Notes: generated by a model not told the origin, from the sequence alone. A stretch of DNA of 64,000 nt from Neoroseomonas eburnea (GCF_018129005.1 NZ_JAAEDL010000023.1:1-64000); one strand, 5' to 3'; counted from the stretch's first letter, positions 43,004-53,259 are shown. Program-made: numbers and translations.

Positions 43004-46000
43004 ATGATCGTCGAATTCCCCGCGCCCGCACCGTTCAAGGCCCTGATCGAGGAAACCCATCCACAGACGCCGCTGCGCGCTGCGATCACGGCTGCCTGCC
43101 GCCGACCCGAGGAGGCCTGCCTGCCACCCCTCATTGCGCTCGCCGCCCCGTTGCCGGAGGAGGCTGTCGCCGCCTCCGGCCTGGCACGGCGTCTCGCGGA
43201 GGCCCTTCGCGCGAAGCGCCGCCACGGCACGGTGGAGGCGCTGGTGCAGGAATTCAGCCTGTCTACCAGCGAGGGTGTCGCGCTGATGTGCCTGGCCGAG
43301 GCCCTGCTGCGCATTCCCGACGATGCCACGCGGGACGCCCTGATCCGCGACAAGGTCGCCGGCGGCGACTGGCACGCGCATCTCGGCCTCGACCGTCCGC
43401 TCTTCGTCAATGCCGCGAGCTGGGGCTTGCTGCTCACCGGCCGGCTGAGTGCCGCGCCGGAGACAGCGGGCCTCGGCGCTGCGTTGACGCGCCTTATTGC
43501 CCGCGCCGGCCAACCCGTGATCCGGCGCGGCATGGATGTCGCCATGCGCATGCTCGGCGAGCAGTTCGTGGCCGGCCGCACGATCGAGGAAGCGCTGACG
43601 CGCGCACGCCGGATCGAGGCGCGTGGCTTCCGCCACTCCTATGACATGCTTGGCGAGGCCGCGATGACGGCGGAGGATGCCGCGCGCTACCTCGCATCAT
43701 ATGAGGCAGCGATCCATGCCATCGGCGTGAATGCCGCGGGGCGTGGGATCATCGAGGGGCCGGGTATCTCGATCAAGCTTTCGGCGCTGCATCCGCGCTA
43801 TGCGCGATCGCAGCGCGCCCGCGTGATGGCGGAACTCACCCCACGTCTGCTCCGCCTGGCGACGCTGGCGCGGCGCTACGACATCGGACTCAACATCGAC
43901 GCCGAGGAGGCGGACCGCCTCGACCTCTCGCTCGACCTGCTGGAGGGGCTGTGCCTCTCGCCCGAGCTCGCCGCCTGGGACGGCATCGGGTTTGTGGTCC
44001 AGGCCTATCAGAAGCGCGCGCCTTTCGTGCTCGACTGGATCATCGACCTCGCGCGGCGGAGCGGACACCGGCTGATGCTGCGCCTGGTCAAGGGCGCCTA
44101 CTGGGATACGGAGATCAAGCGCGCCCAACTCGACGGGCTCGATGATTTCCCGGTCTATACGCGGAAGATCCATACGGATGTTTCCTACTTGGCATGCGCG
44201 CGGAAGGTGCTCGCGGCCACCGATGCCGTCTTTCCGCAATTCGCGACCCACAACGCGCAGACCCTTTCCGCCATCCATGCCATGGCCGGCGAGGACTTCT
44301 ATCCCGGCCGGTATGAGTTCCAATGCTTGCACGGCATGGGCGAGGTGCTCTACGAGGAGGTGGTCGGCCCCGCGAAGCTCGACCGCCCTTGCCGCATCTA
44401 CGCGCCAGTCGGCACGCATGAGACGCTGCTCGCCTATCTTGTCCGCCGATTGCTCGAGAACGGGGCCAATTCCTCCTTCGTGAATCGCATCGGCGATGCG
44501 TCGGTGCCCATCGAGGCGCTGATCGCCGATCCGGTGGCGGCGGCCCGCGCCGTCAAACCCGTCGGTGCGCCGCATCCGGGCATCGCCTTGCCGCGCAACC
44601 TCTTCGGTGCGGCGCGCCGAAACTCAATGGGACTGGATCTCGCGGACGAGGCGCGTCTTGCCGAACTCTCGAGGTCGCTCAGCCTTCCCGCCGTGTCTGC
44701 GCTGGCAGCGCCGGCGGCGGGGGACGGCGTGCCGCGCGCCGTCCGCAACCCTGCCGACCATCGCGATGTGGTCGGCCATGTCGTCGAGGCGACGCCGGAG
44801 GTGGTCGATGCCGCCCTCACCGCGGCGGTTGCGGCGGCACCTGGCTGGGCCGCCTTGTCGCCCGCCGATCGTGCCGACGTGCTGGAGCGCGCGGCGTCGC
44901 TGATGGAGGAGCGGATCCCGGGCCTGCTCGGCGTGATCATCCGCGAGGCCGGCAAGACCCTCCCCAATGCGGTCGGCGAGGTGCGGGAGGCGGTGGATTT
45001 CCTCCGGTACTACGCGACTGCCATCCGCGGTGGCTGGAGCTCTGCCACGCACCGCCCGCTCGGGGTCGTCACCTGCATTTCGCCCTGGAACTTCCCGCTT
45101 GCCATCTTCACGGGGCAGGTCGCCGCGGCGCTCGCCGCAGGCAATGCGGTGCTCGCCAAGCCGGCAGAAGAAACGCCGCTGACTGCCGCTCTCGCAGTCG
45201 GGATTCTGCACGAGGCCGGGGTCCCGCAGGGTGCACTGCACCTCCTGCCCGGCGATGGCGATGTCGGCGCAGGTCTGGTCGCCGACGGTCGGACGCAGGG
45301 CGTGATGTTCACTGGCTCGACCGAGGTGGCACGCCTCATCGCGCGCAGCCTTGCCGAGCGGCTGAATCCGGATGGCACCCCGGTACCGCTGATCGCCGAG
45401 ACAGGCGGGCTGAACGCCATGGTGGTGGATTCCACTGCGCTCCCCGAGCAGGTGGTCGCCGATGTCCTCGCCTCGGCATTCGACAGCGCAGGGCAACGCT
45501 GCTCCGCGCTGCGTCTCCTCTGCGTGCAGGACGACGTCGCGGACCACATCCTCGCCATGCTGCGTGGCGCGCTGGCCGAACTTTCCGTCGGCAATCCGGA
45601 TCGGCTCGCGACGGATGTCGGGCCGGTCATCACGGCACAGGCGCGCGAGGGCATCCTCGCCCATGTCGCGGCAATGCGGGCGAAGGGGCGGCGGGTCCAC
45701 GCGCTGGCGCTGCCGGATGCCTGCGCGCATGGCACCTTCGTCCCTCCCACGATCGTCGAGATCGACGACGTCGCCGAGTTGGCACGTGAAGTCTTCGGGC
45801 CTGTCCTGCATGTGCTGCGTTTCAGTCGCGACCGGCTGGATGCGCTGCTCGAGGAGATCAACGCCACCGGCTATGGCCTCACCTTCGGCGTGCAGTCCCG
45901 CATCGGCGAGTTGACGGAGCGCATGGCTGCCCGGATCGCGGCTGGGAATGTGTACGTCAATCGCAACATCATCGGTGCCGTGGTGGGCGTGCAGCCCTTC

Positions 46001-46666
46001 GGCGGGCATGGTCTCTCCGGAACGGGCCCGAAGGCCGGAGGGCCCCTCTATCTGCGGCGGCTGCTTGCCGCCTGCGATGCGGAACCATCACTGCCCCGCA
46101 CGGCGTTGACGGAGGAGATGGCGGCCTACCTCGACTGGCTGGGGATGCGCCATGCCGACATGAGTGAGGCAGCCAGGCGCCTGACCGCGACGTCGCGCAC
46201 CGGCCTCTGTCTTGAGTTGCCTGGACCCGTGGGCGAAGAGAACCGCTACCTGCTCGAGCCGCGGGGCAGAGTGCTCTGCCGCGCGGTCACGCGGGAGGGG
46301 CTGCTGCTGCACCTCGCGGCCTGCTTCGCGACGGGCAATCGCGCAAGCATCGCCGTGCCGAAGGCATTGATGCAGGTTCTTGATGGCTTGCCGCCGGCCT
46401 TGGCCCGGCAGATCGAACAGGCAACCGAAGTCGATCCGGCCGTCTTCGACGCCGTTCTCGTCGAAGCGGACGGAGATGCAGATGCGTTGCGTCTGCTTCT
46501 CCGGCGCGCTGCGGCGGCGGAGGGACCGATACGGAGCGTGCTAGTGGCGTCTCCGGCAGGGGGAGGCGGACGAAGGCTTCATGTCCTCGACATGCTCCTG
46601 GCCGAACGGTGCATCAGCATCAACACCGCCGCGGCAGGCGGCAACGCCTCGCTCCTGAGCCTCTGA
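43004..46666 (+). CDS. putA: Bifunctional proline dehydrogenase / L-glutamate gamma-semialdehyde dehydrogenase
   Basis: Oxidises proline to glutamate in two steps: FAD-dependent proline dehydrogenase and NAD-dependent P5C dehydrogenase. The protein has 1,220 residues, a long-type PutA. No ribbon-helix-helix DNA-binding domain precedes the alpha-helical arm, so it is not trifunctional. The PRODH barrel spans about 130-470 (LVKGAYWDTEIKRAQ; YEFQCLHGMGE; GTHETLLAYLVRR), and P5CDH about 520-1000 with nucleophile Cys833 (GQRCSALR) and Glu in IAETGGLNA. The C-terminal approximately 200 residues form the extra domain of long PutAs that seals the substrate tunnel. An upstream in-frame start adds 33 unlikely residues. 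Confidence 0.96.
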   Translation: MIVEFPAPAPFKALIEETHPQTPLRAAITAACRRPEEACLPPLIALAAPLPEEAVAASGLARRLAEALRAKRRHGTVEALVQEFSLSTSEGVALMCLAEALLRIPDDATRDALIRDKVAGGDWHAHLGLDRPLFVNAASWGLLLTGRLSAAPETAGLGAALTRLIARAGQPVIRRGMDVAMRMLGEQFVAGRTIEEALTRARRIEARGFRHSYDMLGEAAMTAEDAARYLASYEAAIHAIGVNAAGRGIIEGPGISIKLSALHPRYARSQRARVMAELTPRLLRLATLARRYDIGLNIDAEEADRLDLSLDLLEGLCLSPELAAWDGIGFVVQAYQKRAPFVLDWIIDLARRSGHRLMLRLVKGAYWDTEIKRAQLDGLDDFPVYTRKIHTDVSYLACARKVLAATDAVFPQFATHNAQTLSAIHAMAGEDFYPGRYEFQCLHGMGEVLYEEVVGPAKLDRPCRIYAPVGTHETLLAYLVRRLLENGANSSFVNRIGDASVPIEALIADPVAAARAVKPVGAPHPGIALPRNLFGAARRNSMGLDLADEARLAELSRSLSLPAVSALAAPAAGDGVPRAVRNPADHRDVVGHVVEATPEVVDAALTAAVAAAPGWAALSPADRADVLERAASLMEERIPGLLGVIIREAGKTLPNAVGEVREAVDFLRYYATAIRGGWSSATHRPLGVVTCISPWNFPLAIFTGQVAAALAAGNAVLAKPAEETPLTAALAVGILHEAGVPQGALHLLPGDGDVGAGLVADGRTQGVMFTGSTEVARLIARSLAERLNPDGTPVPLIAETGGLNAMVVDSTALPEQVVADVLASAFDSAGQRCSALRLLCVQDDVADHILAMLRGALAELSVGNPDRLATDVGPVITAQAREGILAHVAAMRAKGRRVHALALPDACAHGTFVPPTIVEIDDVAELAREVFGPVLHVLRFSRDRLDALLEEINATGYGLTFGVQSRIGELTERMAARIAAGNVYVNRNIIGAVVGVQPFGGHGLSGTGPKAGGPLYLRRLLAACDAEPSLPRTALTEEMAAYLDWLGMRHADMSEAARRLTATSRTGLCLELPGPVGEENRYLLEPRGRVLCRAVTREGLLLHLAACFATGNRASIAVPKALMQVLDGLPPALARQIEQATEVDPAVFDAVLVEADGDADALRLLLRRAAAAEGPIRSVLVASPAGGGGRRLHVLDMLLAERCISINTAAAGGNASLLSL

Positions 46667-46907
46667 GCCGATGCCTCGACGCTGCTCTCGCGGCCCGTGG
46701 CGATCGCCGCGCGCTCCAGCGCAAGCCGCACAGGCGGTGCGTTCCACGAACGCCTCGGCGGATCAGCCGCACCTCCCATAACCCAGGCTTATGCAAGACG
46801 TGCAACTACTGTCTGGACAACCTTCATCCCCGCCAAGAAGGATTGAGCCACAGGCGGGGCGAAGACACCTGCCGCGGGGATGGCCGGTCGAACAGGAGAC
46901 ATGTCTG

Positions 46908-48605
46908 ATGTCGATCTGCAGCGATCACGACTCGACGATCGATCGGATTGTGGAGCGGAACCGCGGGCTTCTGGTGCCCCGCCGGCAGGTTCTTGCACTG
47001 TCGGCCCTCTCGGCCGCGGGTCTTTCCACTAAGCAGGCGGCAGCACAGGCGGCGCCGCCGCGGCCGTCCCGCCGGCAGGGGCAGATCGTGATGGGGCTCT
47101 CGCAGGAGCCGACACGCTTTCACCCGCTGCAGGCGCGGCTCGAGGTGGATGAAGGCGTCCACCTGAACCTGTTCAGCGCCCTCTGGAGTGTCAGCCCCGC
47201 GGGGGATCTTGTCCCTGACCTAGTGACCGAGATCCCATCCGTGGCGAATGGCGGGATCTCTGCCGACGGGCTCGAATGGCGCATCAAGCTGCGTTCGGGC
47301 GTCACCTGGCATGACGGAGCGCCGTTCTCCGCCGAGGACGTGAAGTTCACCCTCGACCTTCTGCAGAATCCGAACTTCCCGGCGATGAGCCGCAACGGGC
47401 ATGCGTTGCTCCGCGACATCACGGTGGTGAGCCCGACCGAGATCACCTGGAGGATGGAGCGCTTCTTCGCGCCATATTTCGCCATCCTGGCCTGGACCTT
47501 CATCGTGCCCAAGCACGTCCTGGCCACGGTTACCGACCACCGCGATCCGGCCTTCAACAACCGGCCGATCGGTACCGGTCCGTTCAAGTGGGGCGAGCGT
47601 CGGCCAGGCGACTATGTGAGGCTCGATGCGAACGACAGGTATTTCGGCGAAGGTCCCTTCGTCGAGCGCGTGATCTTCAAGTACATCCCCGAGATGACGG
47701 TGCTGAAGACGCAGTTCGTCGCCGGCGCCATCGACGCGGTGGGCATTTCCGGCATCACTCCCGACAATCATGAGGAGGTGCGGCGCACGCCCGGCGTGAC
47801 ACTGCACAAGTCGCCCACTTCCTTTGTCACCTTCTTTGCGCTGAACAACGGCATCCCGCAGTTCCGCGATCCGGCGGTGCGCAAGGCGCTCTACATGGCG
47901 CTGGACAAGCAGACGATCAACCGCGACCTGTTCTACGATGCCAACAGACCGACCGAGTCCTTCCTCCCTCAGGAGAGCTGGGCATACAATCCAAACCTGC
48001 CGCTGCATGTCCACGACCCGGCGCAGGCGGCGAGGATGCTGGACGGCGCCGGCTGGCGGCGCGGTGCCGGCGGCGTGCGAATGAAGGATGGCGTCCGCCT
48101 GAGCTTCTCCTGCTCGACCGTGGCGGGCAATCACCTGCGCGAGCAGGTCCAGCAGTTCCTGCAGCAGAGCTGGCGGCCGCTTGGCATCGAGATGACGATC
48201 AGGAACTTCCCGGCGGCGGTGATGTGGGGCGACTTCTGGCGCAACAGCGAGTGGGAATCGACCATCGTCGGCGCCATCTATCCCACCGCCGGCGACCCGG
48301 ATGTCAGCGACCGGCTCGGAAGCTGGGCGATCCCGAAGCGGTCCGGCGCCGGCGCGAACCAGATGCAGTACGAGAATGCAGAGGTCGACCGGCTGCTGCG
48401 CGAGAGCGTCGGCCTGCTCGACCGCGCGCAGCGCCGGGCGAACTACATGAAGGTGCAGGAGATCGTCCGCGAGGATCTTCCCGCCTTCCCGCTGCACCAG
48501 ACATTGCTGGGTGAGGGTACGAAGAAGAACCTTCACGGGTTCACGCCGAACATCAACTACCGCAGCAATGCCTGGAACATGAGCCAGTGGTACTGGTCGG
48601 CTTGA
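46908..48605 (+). CDS. ABC transporter substrate-binding protein, peptide/nickel family (SBP_bac_5)
   Basis: A 565-residue periplasmic receptor with a long leader containing LLVPRRQVLALSALSAAGLS and cleavage near AAAQA. Motifs are GLSQEPTRFHPLQARLEVDE, WRIKLRSGVTWHDGAPFSAEDV and RPIGTGPFKW. An AGGAG site lies about nine bases before the ATG used. It opens an operon with two permeases, a transaminase and an FAD oxidase, so its ligand is probably an amine or amino-acid derivative such as an opine or short peptide. PutA lies 241 bases upstream on the same strand. Confidence 0.93.
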   Translation: MSICSDHDSTIDRIVERNRGLLVPRRQVLALSALSAAGLSTKQAAAQAAPPRPSRRQGQIVMGLSQEPTRFHPLQARLEVDEGVHLNLFSALWSVSPAGDLVPDLVTEIPSVANGGISADGLEWRIKLRSGVTWHDGAPFSAEDVKFTLDLLQNPNFPAMSRNGHALLRDITVVSPTEITWRMERFFAPYFAILAWTFIVPKHVLATVTDHRDPAFNNRPIGTGPFKWGERRPGDYVRLDANDRYFGEGPFVERVIFKYIPEMTVLKTQFVAGAIDAVGISGITPDNHEEVRRTPGVTLHKSPTSFVTFFALNNGIPQFRDPAVRKALYMALDKQTINRDLFYDANRPTESFLPQESWAYNPNLPLHVHDPAQAARMLDGAGWRRGAGGVRMKDGVRLSFSCSTVAGNHLREQVQQFLQQSWRPLGIEMTIRNFPAAVMWGDFWRNSEWESTIVGAIYPTAGDPDVSDRLGSWAIPKRSGAGANQMQYENAEVDRLLRESVGLLDRAQRRANYMKVQEIVREDLPAFPLHQTLLGEGTKKNLHGFTPNINYRSNAWNMSQWYWSA

Positions 48606-48645
48606 CCGCGATGCCCGGCAGCCTTGCCGGCGACAGGAAGCGGGA

Positions 48646-49608
48646 GTGCGCGATCCGGTGAGCAGGTTTCTATTGCGACGACTGGCCCAGAGCGCGGTAC
48701 TGCTCTGGCTGGTTTCGATGATCGGCTTCGGGATGCTGCACCTAGTCCCGGGTGGTCCGCTGTCCCAGTTTGCGAACACCCCCGGCATGACGGATGCGGA
48801 TCTGCAGCGTCTTGCGACTCAGATGGGGCTCGATCGGCCGATCCCCATGCAATATCTCGACTGGGCGGGCGGGCTGCTCGTCGGCGACTGGGGCAAATCG
48901 TACCGCGACGACAGCCCCGTGCTGCGCGTCATCGCCTCGCGCCTCGGCGCCACGGTGAGGCTGATGTTGACTGCCACGTTGATCGCGGTGGTGGTTGGCG
49001 GTCTCGTCGGCATCATTGGCGCGGTGCGCCGGTATTCCCTTTTCGACCAGTGCGTGACGATCGGCACGATGGTCGCGCTGTCCATACCCACCTTCTGGTT
49101 CGGATTGCTGGTGATCTATGTCTTCTCCGTGAAGCTGCGATGGCTGCCGCCAGGCAATATCGCGCCGGTCGGCAACGAATCCTTCCTGGTATTCGTCCAT
49201 CACCTGATCGGTCCCGCGCTGGTGTTGGGCCTCGTGACGACGGCACTGTGGAGCCGCTTCATGCGGTCGTCGATGCTGGACGTCATCAACCAGGACTACG
49301 TCCGCACCGCGCGCGCCAAGGGTCTGCCGCCGCATGCCGTGCTGATTCACCATGTGCTCCGCAACGCGCTCCTGCCCATGATCACGATTGCCGGTCTCGA
49401 ACTCCCGACCCTGCTCGGCGGGGCGCTGGTGACCGAGACCGTCTTCACCTGGCCGGGGATGGGTCGCCTTTTCCTCGATTCGATCGAATACCGGGACTAT
49501 CCGGTGGTGATGGGGCTGCTGCTCTTCTCGGCGGTGCTGGTGATCGTAGGCAGCCTGCTCGCCGACATCCTGCATACCGTGGCCGACCCGAGGGTGCGGC
49601 CGCAATGA
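48646..49608 (+). CDS. ABC transporter permease (DppB-like)
   Basis: A 320-residue inner-membrane subunit with about six helices. The N-terminal segment FLLRRLAQSAVLLWLVSMIG and the cytoplasmic coupling loop (TARAKGLPPHAVLIHHVLRN, followed by ALLPMITIAG) are typical of the DppB/OppB type. It starts with GTG after a GGAAG site; a second GTG four codons on (VSRFLLRR) is also possible. The stop overlaps the next permease's ATG. It forms the channel with the DppC-like subunit. Confidence 0.93.
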   Translation: MRDPVSRFLLRRLAQSAVLLWLVSMIGFGMLHLVPGGPLSQFANTPGMTDADLQRLATQMGLDRPIPMQYLDWAGGLLVGDWGKSYRDDSPVLRVIASRLGATVRLMLTATLIAVVVGGLVGIIGAVRRYSLFDQCVTIGTMVALSIPTFWFGLLVIYVFSVKLRWLPPGNIAPVGNESFLVFVHHLIGPALVLGLVTTALWSRFMRSSMLDVINQDYVRTARAKGLPPHAVLIHHVLRNALLPMITIAGLELPTLLGGALVTETVFTWPGMGRLFLDSIEYRDYPVVMGLLLFSAVLVIVGSLLADILHTVADPRVRPQ

Positions 49609-50510
49609 GCGCAGGACAGACGAACGCCACCGATGCGCTGTTCGATGAGGCCGAGGGCGGCAGCAGCTCACGGCGCAGCCCGACGATGCGGCGCTTCCTG
49701 CGGCACCGGCTGGCGGTGTTCGGCCTCTTCGTCATCGTGTTCCTGGTCGCCGCCTGCGCGATCGGGCCGAGCATCATTGCCTATGATCCGCTGCAGCTCG
49801 ACATGCGCCATCGCTTCCAGGCGCCGTTCGCGGGGCCGCATCTTTTCGGCAGCGACGAGCTCGGGCGCGACCAGCTCGCGCGGCTGCTGGCGGCGGGTCG
49901 TATCTCGCTTGCCATCGGCCTCGCGGCGATGCTGCTGAGCGTCGTTGTCGGGACCTGTGTCGGGTTGATCGCAGGCTTCCATGGCGGGGCGGTCGGCACC
50001 GTGCTCATGCGCATCGTCGATGCGATCCTGTGCTTCCCCAGCATCTTCCTGCTGCTCACACTGGCGGCGCTGATCGACCCCAGCGTCGTCACCATCACGT
50101 TGATCGTCGCGCTGACGGCCTGGATGGAAGTGGCGCGCATCGTGTACGGGCAGATCCGCGCATTGCGGGAGCTGGACTTCGTGGCGGCCGCGGTCACCTC
50201 GGGATCGACCGGGACGCGCATCATGTTCCGCGAGTTGCTGCCCAACGCGATGGGGCCGATCATTGTGGCCGCCACGCTGATCGTGGCCCGCGCGATCCTG
50301 CTGGAATCCTATGTCAGCTACCTCGGCTACGGCATCCAGCCGCCGGTACCGAGCTGGGGCAACATGCTGGAGAAGGCCCAGCAATACCTGACCACCGCAC
50401 CATGGCTCGCGATCCTGCCGGGGCTGATGATCACGCTCACCGTGGCGAGCTTCAACTTCGTGGGCGACGGTCTGCGCGATGCGCTCGACCCCCGCAGCGA
50501 CCTTCAATGA
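49605..50510 (+). CDS. ABC transporter permease (DppC-like)
   Basis: A 301-residue partner permease. It has the DppC/OppC N-terminal hydrophobic helix (LAVFGLFVIVFLVAACAIGP), the periplasmic GSDELGRDQLARLLAAGRIS segment and a coupling loop (VAAAVTSGSTGTRIMFRELL then PNAMGPIIV). Start and stop both overlap neighbours by four bases, so the permeases and the transaminase are translationally coupled. No ATP-binding subunit gene follows, contrary to the standard dpp order. Confidence 0.93.
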   Translation: MSAGQTNATDALFDEAEGGSSSRRSPTMRRFLRHRLAVFGLFVIVFLVAACAIGPSIIAYDPLQLDMRHRFQAPFAGPHLFGSDELGRDQLARLLAAGRISLAIGLAAMLLSVVVGTCVGLIAGFHGGAVGTVLMRIVDAILCFPSIFLLLTLAALIDPSVVTITLIVALTAWMEVARIVYGQIRALRELDFVAAAVTSGSTGTRIMFRELLPNAMGPIIVAATLIVARAILLESYVSYLGYGIQPPVPSWGNMLEKAQQYLTTAPWLAILPGLMITLTVASFNFVGDGLRDALDPRSDLQ

Positions 50511-51931
50511 CCGATGCCGCACAGGCCGTCGCGCCGCATGAGGATTCCGCTCCGATGACACATCTCGCCCCGAACAGCCCGCATGCGCGCGATGTCGCAT
50601 CGGTACTGCATCCCTACACGCATGCGCGGCGGCATCTCGAAACCGGGCCCACCATCTTTTCCGAGGGCAGCGGCATCTACATCCACGACGATACCGGGCG
50701 CGCCTACATGGAAGGGGCTTCCGCCCTGTGGTGCGCCTCGCTCGGCTTCGCCAGCGAACGCCTGGCCAAGGTCGCCTACGAGACGATGCGGCGGATGGGC
50801 TACTACCATATCTTCCGCGGTGCCTCGAACGAGCCGGCGATTGATCTGTGCGAGAAGCTGCTCGCGATCGCGCCGGTGCCGATGTCGAAGGTGCTGCTGC
50901 AATGCTCGGGATCGGAGGCGAATGATTCCGCCCTCAAGCTCGTCTGGTACCATTGGAATGCCCAGGGGCGGCCGGAGAAGCGCAAGATCATCTCGCGCAA
51001 GGCGAGCTATCACGGATCGACCGTCGCCACGATCTGCCTGACCGGCATCCCCGACTTCCACAAGGGCTTCGGGATGCCCTTCGAGGGTTTCCTCTACGCC
51101 GACTGCCCGCACTACTACCGCGACCACGAGGAGGGCGAGACGGAGGAACAATTCTCCCAGCGCATGGCCGATGCGCTGGAGGAAATGATCCTGCGCGAAG
51201 GCCCCGACACGATCGGCGCCTTCTGGGCCGACCCGATCCAGGGCGGCGGCGCCGGCGCTCTGCCGCCGCCGGCCCGCTACTTCGAGAAGATCCAGGCCGT
51301 GCTGCGCAAGTACGACATCCTGATGGTCGCCGACGAGGTGATCTGCGGCTTCGGCCGCACGGGCAACATGTGGGGCAGCCAGACCTGCGGCGTCGTGCCC
51401 GACATCGTTACCTGCGCCAAGGCGCTGTCGGCGGCGATGCAGCCGATCTCCGCGGTGCTGATGAACGAGCGCATCTTCCAGTCGGTGATGACCCAGAGCG
51501 ACAGGCTGGGCAGCTTCGTGCACGGCTTCACCTACGCGGGCCATCCGGTTGCCGCGGCGGTGGCGCTGGAGACGCTGCGCATCTACGAGGAAATGGACCT
51601 CGTCGCGCATGTCAAGGCGCTGGAGCCGATCTTCCTGCGGGCCTTCGGCGCGCTGAAGGACCATCCGCTGGTCGGTGACGTTGCCGGTCACGGGTTGATG
51701 GGCGGCGTGGAGCTGGTGCAGGACAAGGCGAAGCGCCGGCCCTTCCCGGAAGGACAGAAGATCGGCGCGAAGGTCGATGCGCATGCGCGGGAACGCGGGC
51801 TGATCCTGCGCACCACGGCGGACCGGGTCGCGCTGTCGCCGCCGCTCATCATCACCGAGGAGGAGATCGTCGAGATGGCCGCCCGGCTGCGCGGCGCGCT
51901 CGACGATACCTTCGCAGAGATCGCAGCCTGA
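50507..51931 (+). CDS. Class III aminotransferase
   Basis: A 474-residue PLP enzyme. SGSEANDSALK (134-144) binds phosphate, Asp276 (VADEVICGFGRTG) contacts the ring nitrogen and Lys305 (CAKALSAAMQP) is the Schiff-base residue. It lacks the four-Cys cluster of the 40,549 enzyme and is a separate paralogue. In this operon it probably removes or transfers the amino group of the imported compound or of a product of the FAD oxidase. Its TGA shares one base with the oxidase ATG. Confidence 0.92.
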   Translation: MTDAAQAVAPHEDSAPMTHLAPNSPHARDVASVLHPYTHARRHLETGPTIFSEGSGIYIHDDTGRAYMEGASALWCASLGFASERLAKVAYETMRRMGYYHIFRGASNEPAIDLCEKLLAIAPVPMSKVLLQCSGSEANDSALKLVWYHWNAQGRPEKRKIISRKASYHGSTVATICLTGIPDFHKGFGMPFEGFLYADCPHYYRDHEEGETEEQFSQRMADALEEMILREGPDTIGAFWADPIQGGGAGALPPPARYFEKIQAVLRKYDILMVADEVICGFGRTGNMWGSQTCGVVPDIVTCAKALSAAMQPISAVLMNERIFQSVMTQSDRLGSFVHGFTYAGHPVAAAVALETLRIYEEMDLVAHVKALEPIFLRAFGALKDHPLVGDVAGHGLMGGVELVQDKAKRRPFPEGQKIGAKVDAHARERGLILRTTADRVALSPPLIITEEEIVEMAARLRGALDDTFAEIAA

Positions 51932-53259
51932 TGGTGCTGCCAGTCGAATCCGTCGCGAGCGACGCCGATCTGCCCGAGAAGGTTGATGTCGTCGTCATCG
52001 GCGGCGGCATCATCGGCGTTTCCGCCGCCTTCAACCTGGCGAAGAAGGGGTACTCCGTTGCCCTGCTCGAAAAAGGCAAGGTCGGCGCCGAGCAGTCCAG
52101 CCGCAACTGGGGCTGGTGCCGCGTGCAGGGGCGAAGCCTGCCGGAAGTGCCGCTCGCGCGGTTCAGCCTGTCCTGCTGGAACGACATGGAACGCGACGTC
52201 GGGCGCGATGTCGGCTTCCGCCGCACCGGCCTGCTCGTCGTCACCGACGACCCCAAGGAGCTCGCCGAACTCGAGGAATGGGTGGAGCGGGCGCAGCCCT
52301 ATCAGCTCGACAGCCGCATGCTTTCCCCCGCTGAACTGCGGGCCATGCTCCCGGACGCCGCGGGAAGCTGGCTCGGCGGCCTCTACTCCGCCTCGGATGG
52401 CCGCGCGGAGCCGCTGAAGGCCGCGCCGGCGATCGCCGAGGCGGCGCGGCGCATGGGCGTTACCATCCATCAGGGCTGCGCGGCACGCGGCATGGAGACC
52501 ACCGGCGGCAAGGTCTCGGCCGTGGTGACGGAGCGCGGGCGGATCCGCACCAGCGCCGTGCTCTGTGCCGGTGGGGCCTGGGCCTCGATGTTCTGTCGCC
52601 GCCACGGCATCAGCCTGCCACAGGCCGGTGTATTCGCCACCGCCTGCCGCACCGAGCCCGCGCCCGAGGTGATGCCCGGCGGCATCAGCACCGGCGGCTA
52701 TGCCTTCCGCCGCCGCGATGATGGCGGCTACACGGTCGCGATCGCCGGCGCCGGGCGCGTGGAGCTGACGCCACAGAACATCCGCTATGCCTGGAAGCTG
52801 ATGCCGCTCTACCGCAAGCGGCGCAAGAAGGTGAGAATCACGATCGGCCCATCGTTCTTCCGGGGGCCCGAAGCTTCGGGAAGCTGGTCCTTCAACGAGG
52901 TCTCGCCCTTCGAGAAGATCCGCATCTTCGACCCGCCGGCGAACATGGATCTGATCAACAAGGCGATGGCGCGGTTCCGTGCCGACTATCCGGTGCTCGC
53001 CGACATCAAGGTCGCCGAGGCCTGGGGCGGCTTCATTGATTCCACCCCCGATGCGCGGCCGGTGATCTCGGCGGTGGACAAGCTGCCGGGCTTCTTCGTC
53101 GCAGCCGGCTTCAGCGGGCACGGTTTCGGCCTCGGACCGGGCGCCGGGCGGCTGGCCGCGGATCTCGTCTCCGGCGATGCGCCGATCGTCGATCCGCACG
53201 CCTACCGCTACTCGCGCTTCACCGACGGCACGAAGCTGCGGCCCTCGTCCTGGGTGTGA
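51931..53259 (+). CDS. FAD-dependent amine/amino-acid oxidase (DAO family)
   Basis: A 442-residue flavoprotein of the glycine oxidase/D-amino-acid dehydrogenase superfamily. The dinucleotide fold is VDVVVIGGGIIGVSAAFNLA with GGGIIG at 24-29, and the C-terminal FAD contact is AAGFSGHGFGLGPGAGRL. The SSRNWGWCRVQGR motif (56-68) belongs to a subgroup often found next to ABC importers for opines or N-substituted amino acids. It likely cleaves a secondary amine oxidatively. It is the last gene of the operon; the product may feed the transaminase and, if proline or glutamate is released, the adjacent PutA. Confidence 0.9.
   Translation: MVLPVESVASDADLPEKVDVVVIGGGIIGVSAAFNLAKKGYSVALLEKGKVGAEQSSRNWGWCRVQGRSLPEVPLARFSLSCWNDMERDVGRDVGFRRTGLLVVTDDPKELAELEEWVERAQPYQLDSRMLSPAELRAMLPDAAGSWLGGLYSASDGRAEPLKAAPAIAEAARRMGVTIHQGCAARGMETTGGKVSAVVTERGRIRTSAVLCAGGAWASMFCRRHGISLPQAGVFATACRTEPAPEVMPGGISTGGYAFRRRDDGGYTVAIAGAGRVELTPQNIRYAWKLMPLYRKRRKKVRITIGPSFFRGPEASGSWSFNEVSPFEKIRIFDPPANMDLINKAMARFRADYPVLADIKVAEAWGGFIDSTPDARPVISAVDKLPGFFVAAGFSGHGFGLGPGAGRLAADLVSGDAPIVDPHAYRYSRFTDGTKLRPSSWV

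Noticed and set aside
46791-46907. N-terminal extension of the binding protein at 46,908
   Set aside because: The added residues are not signal-peptide-like; the AGGAG site and a proper leader support the later ATG.
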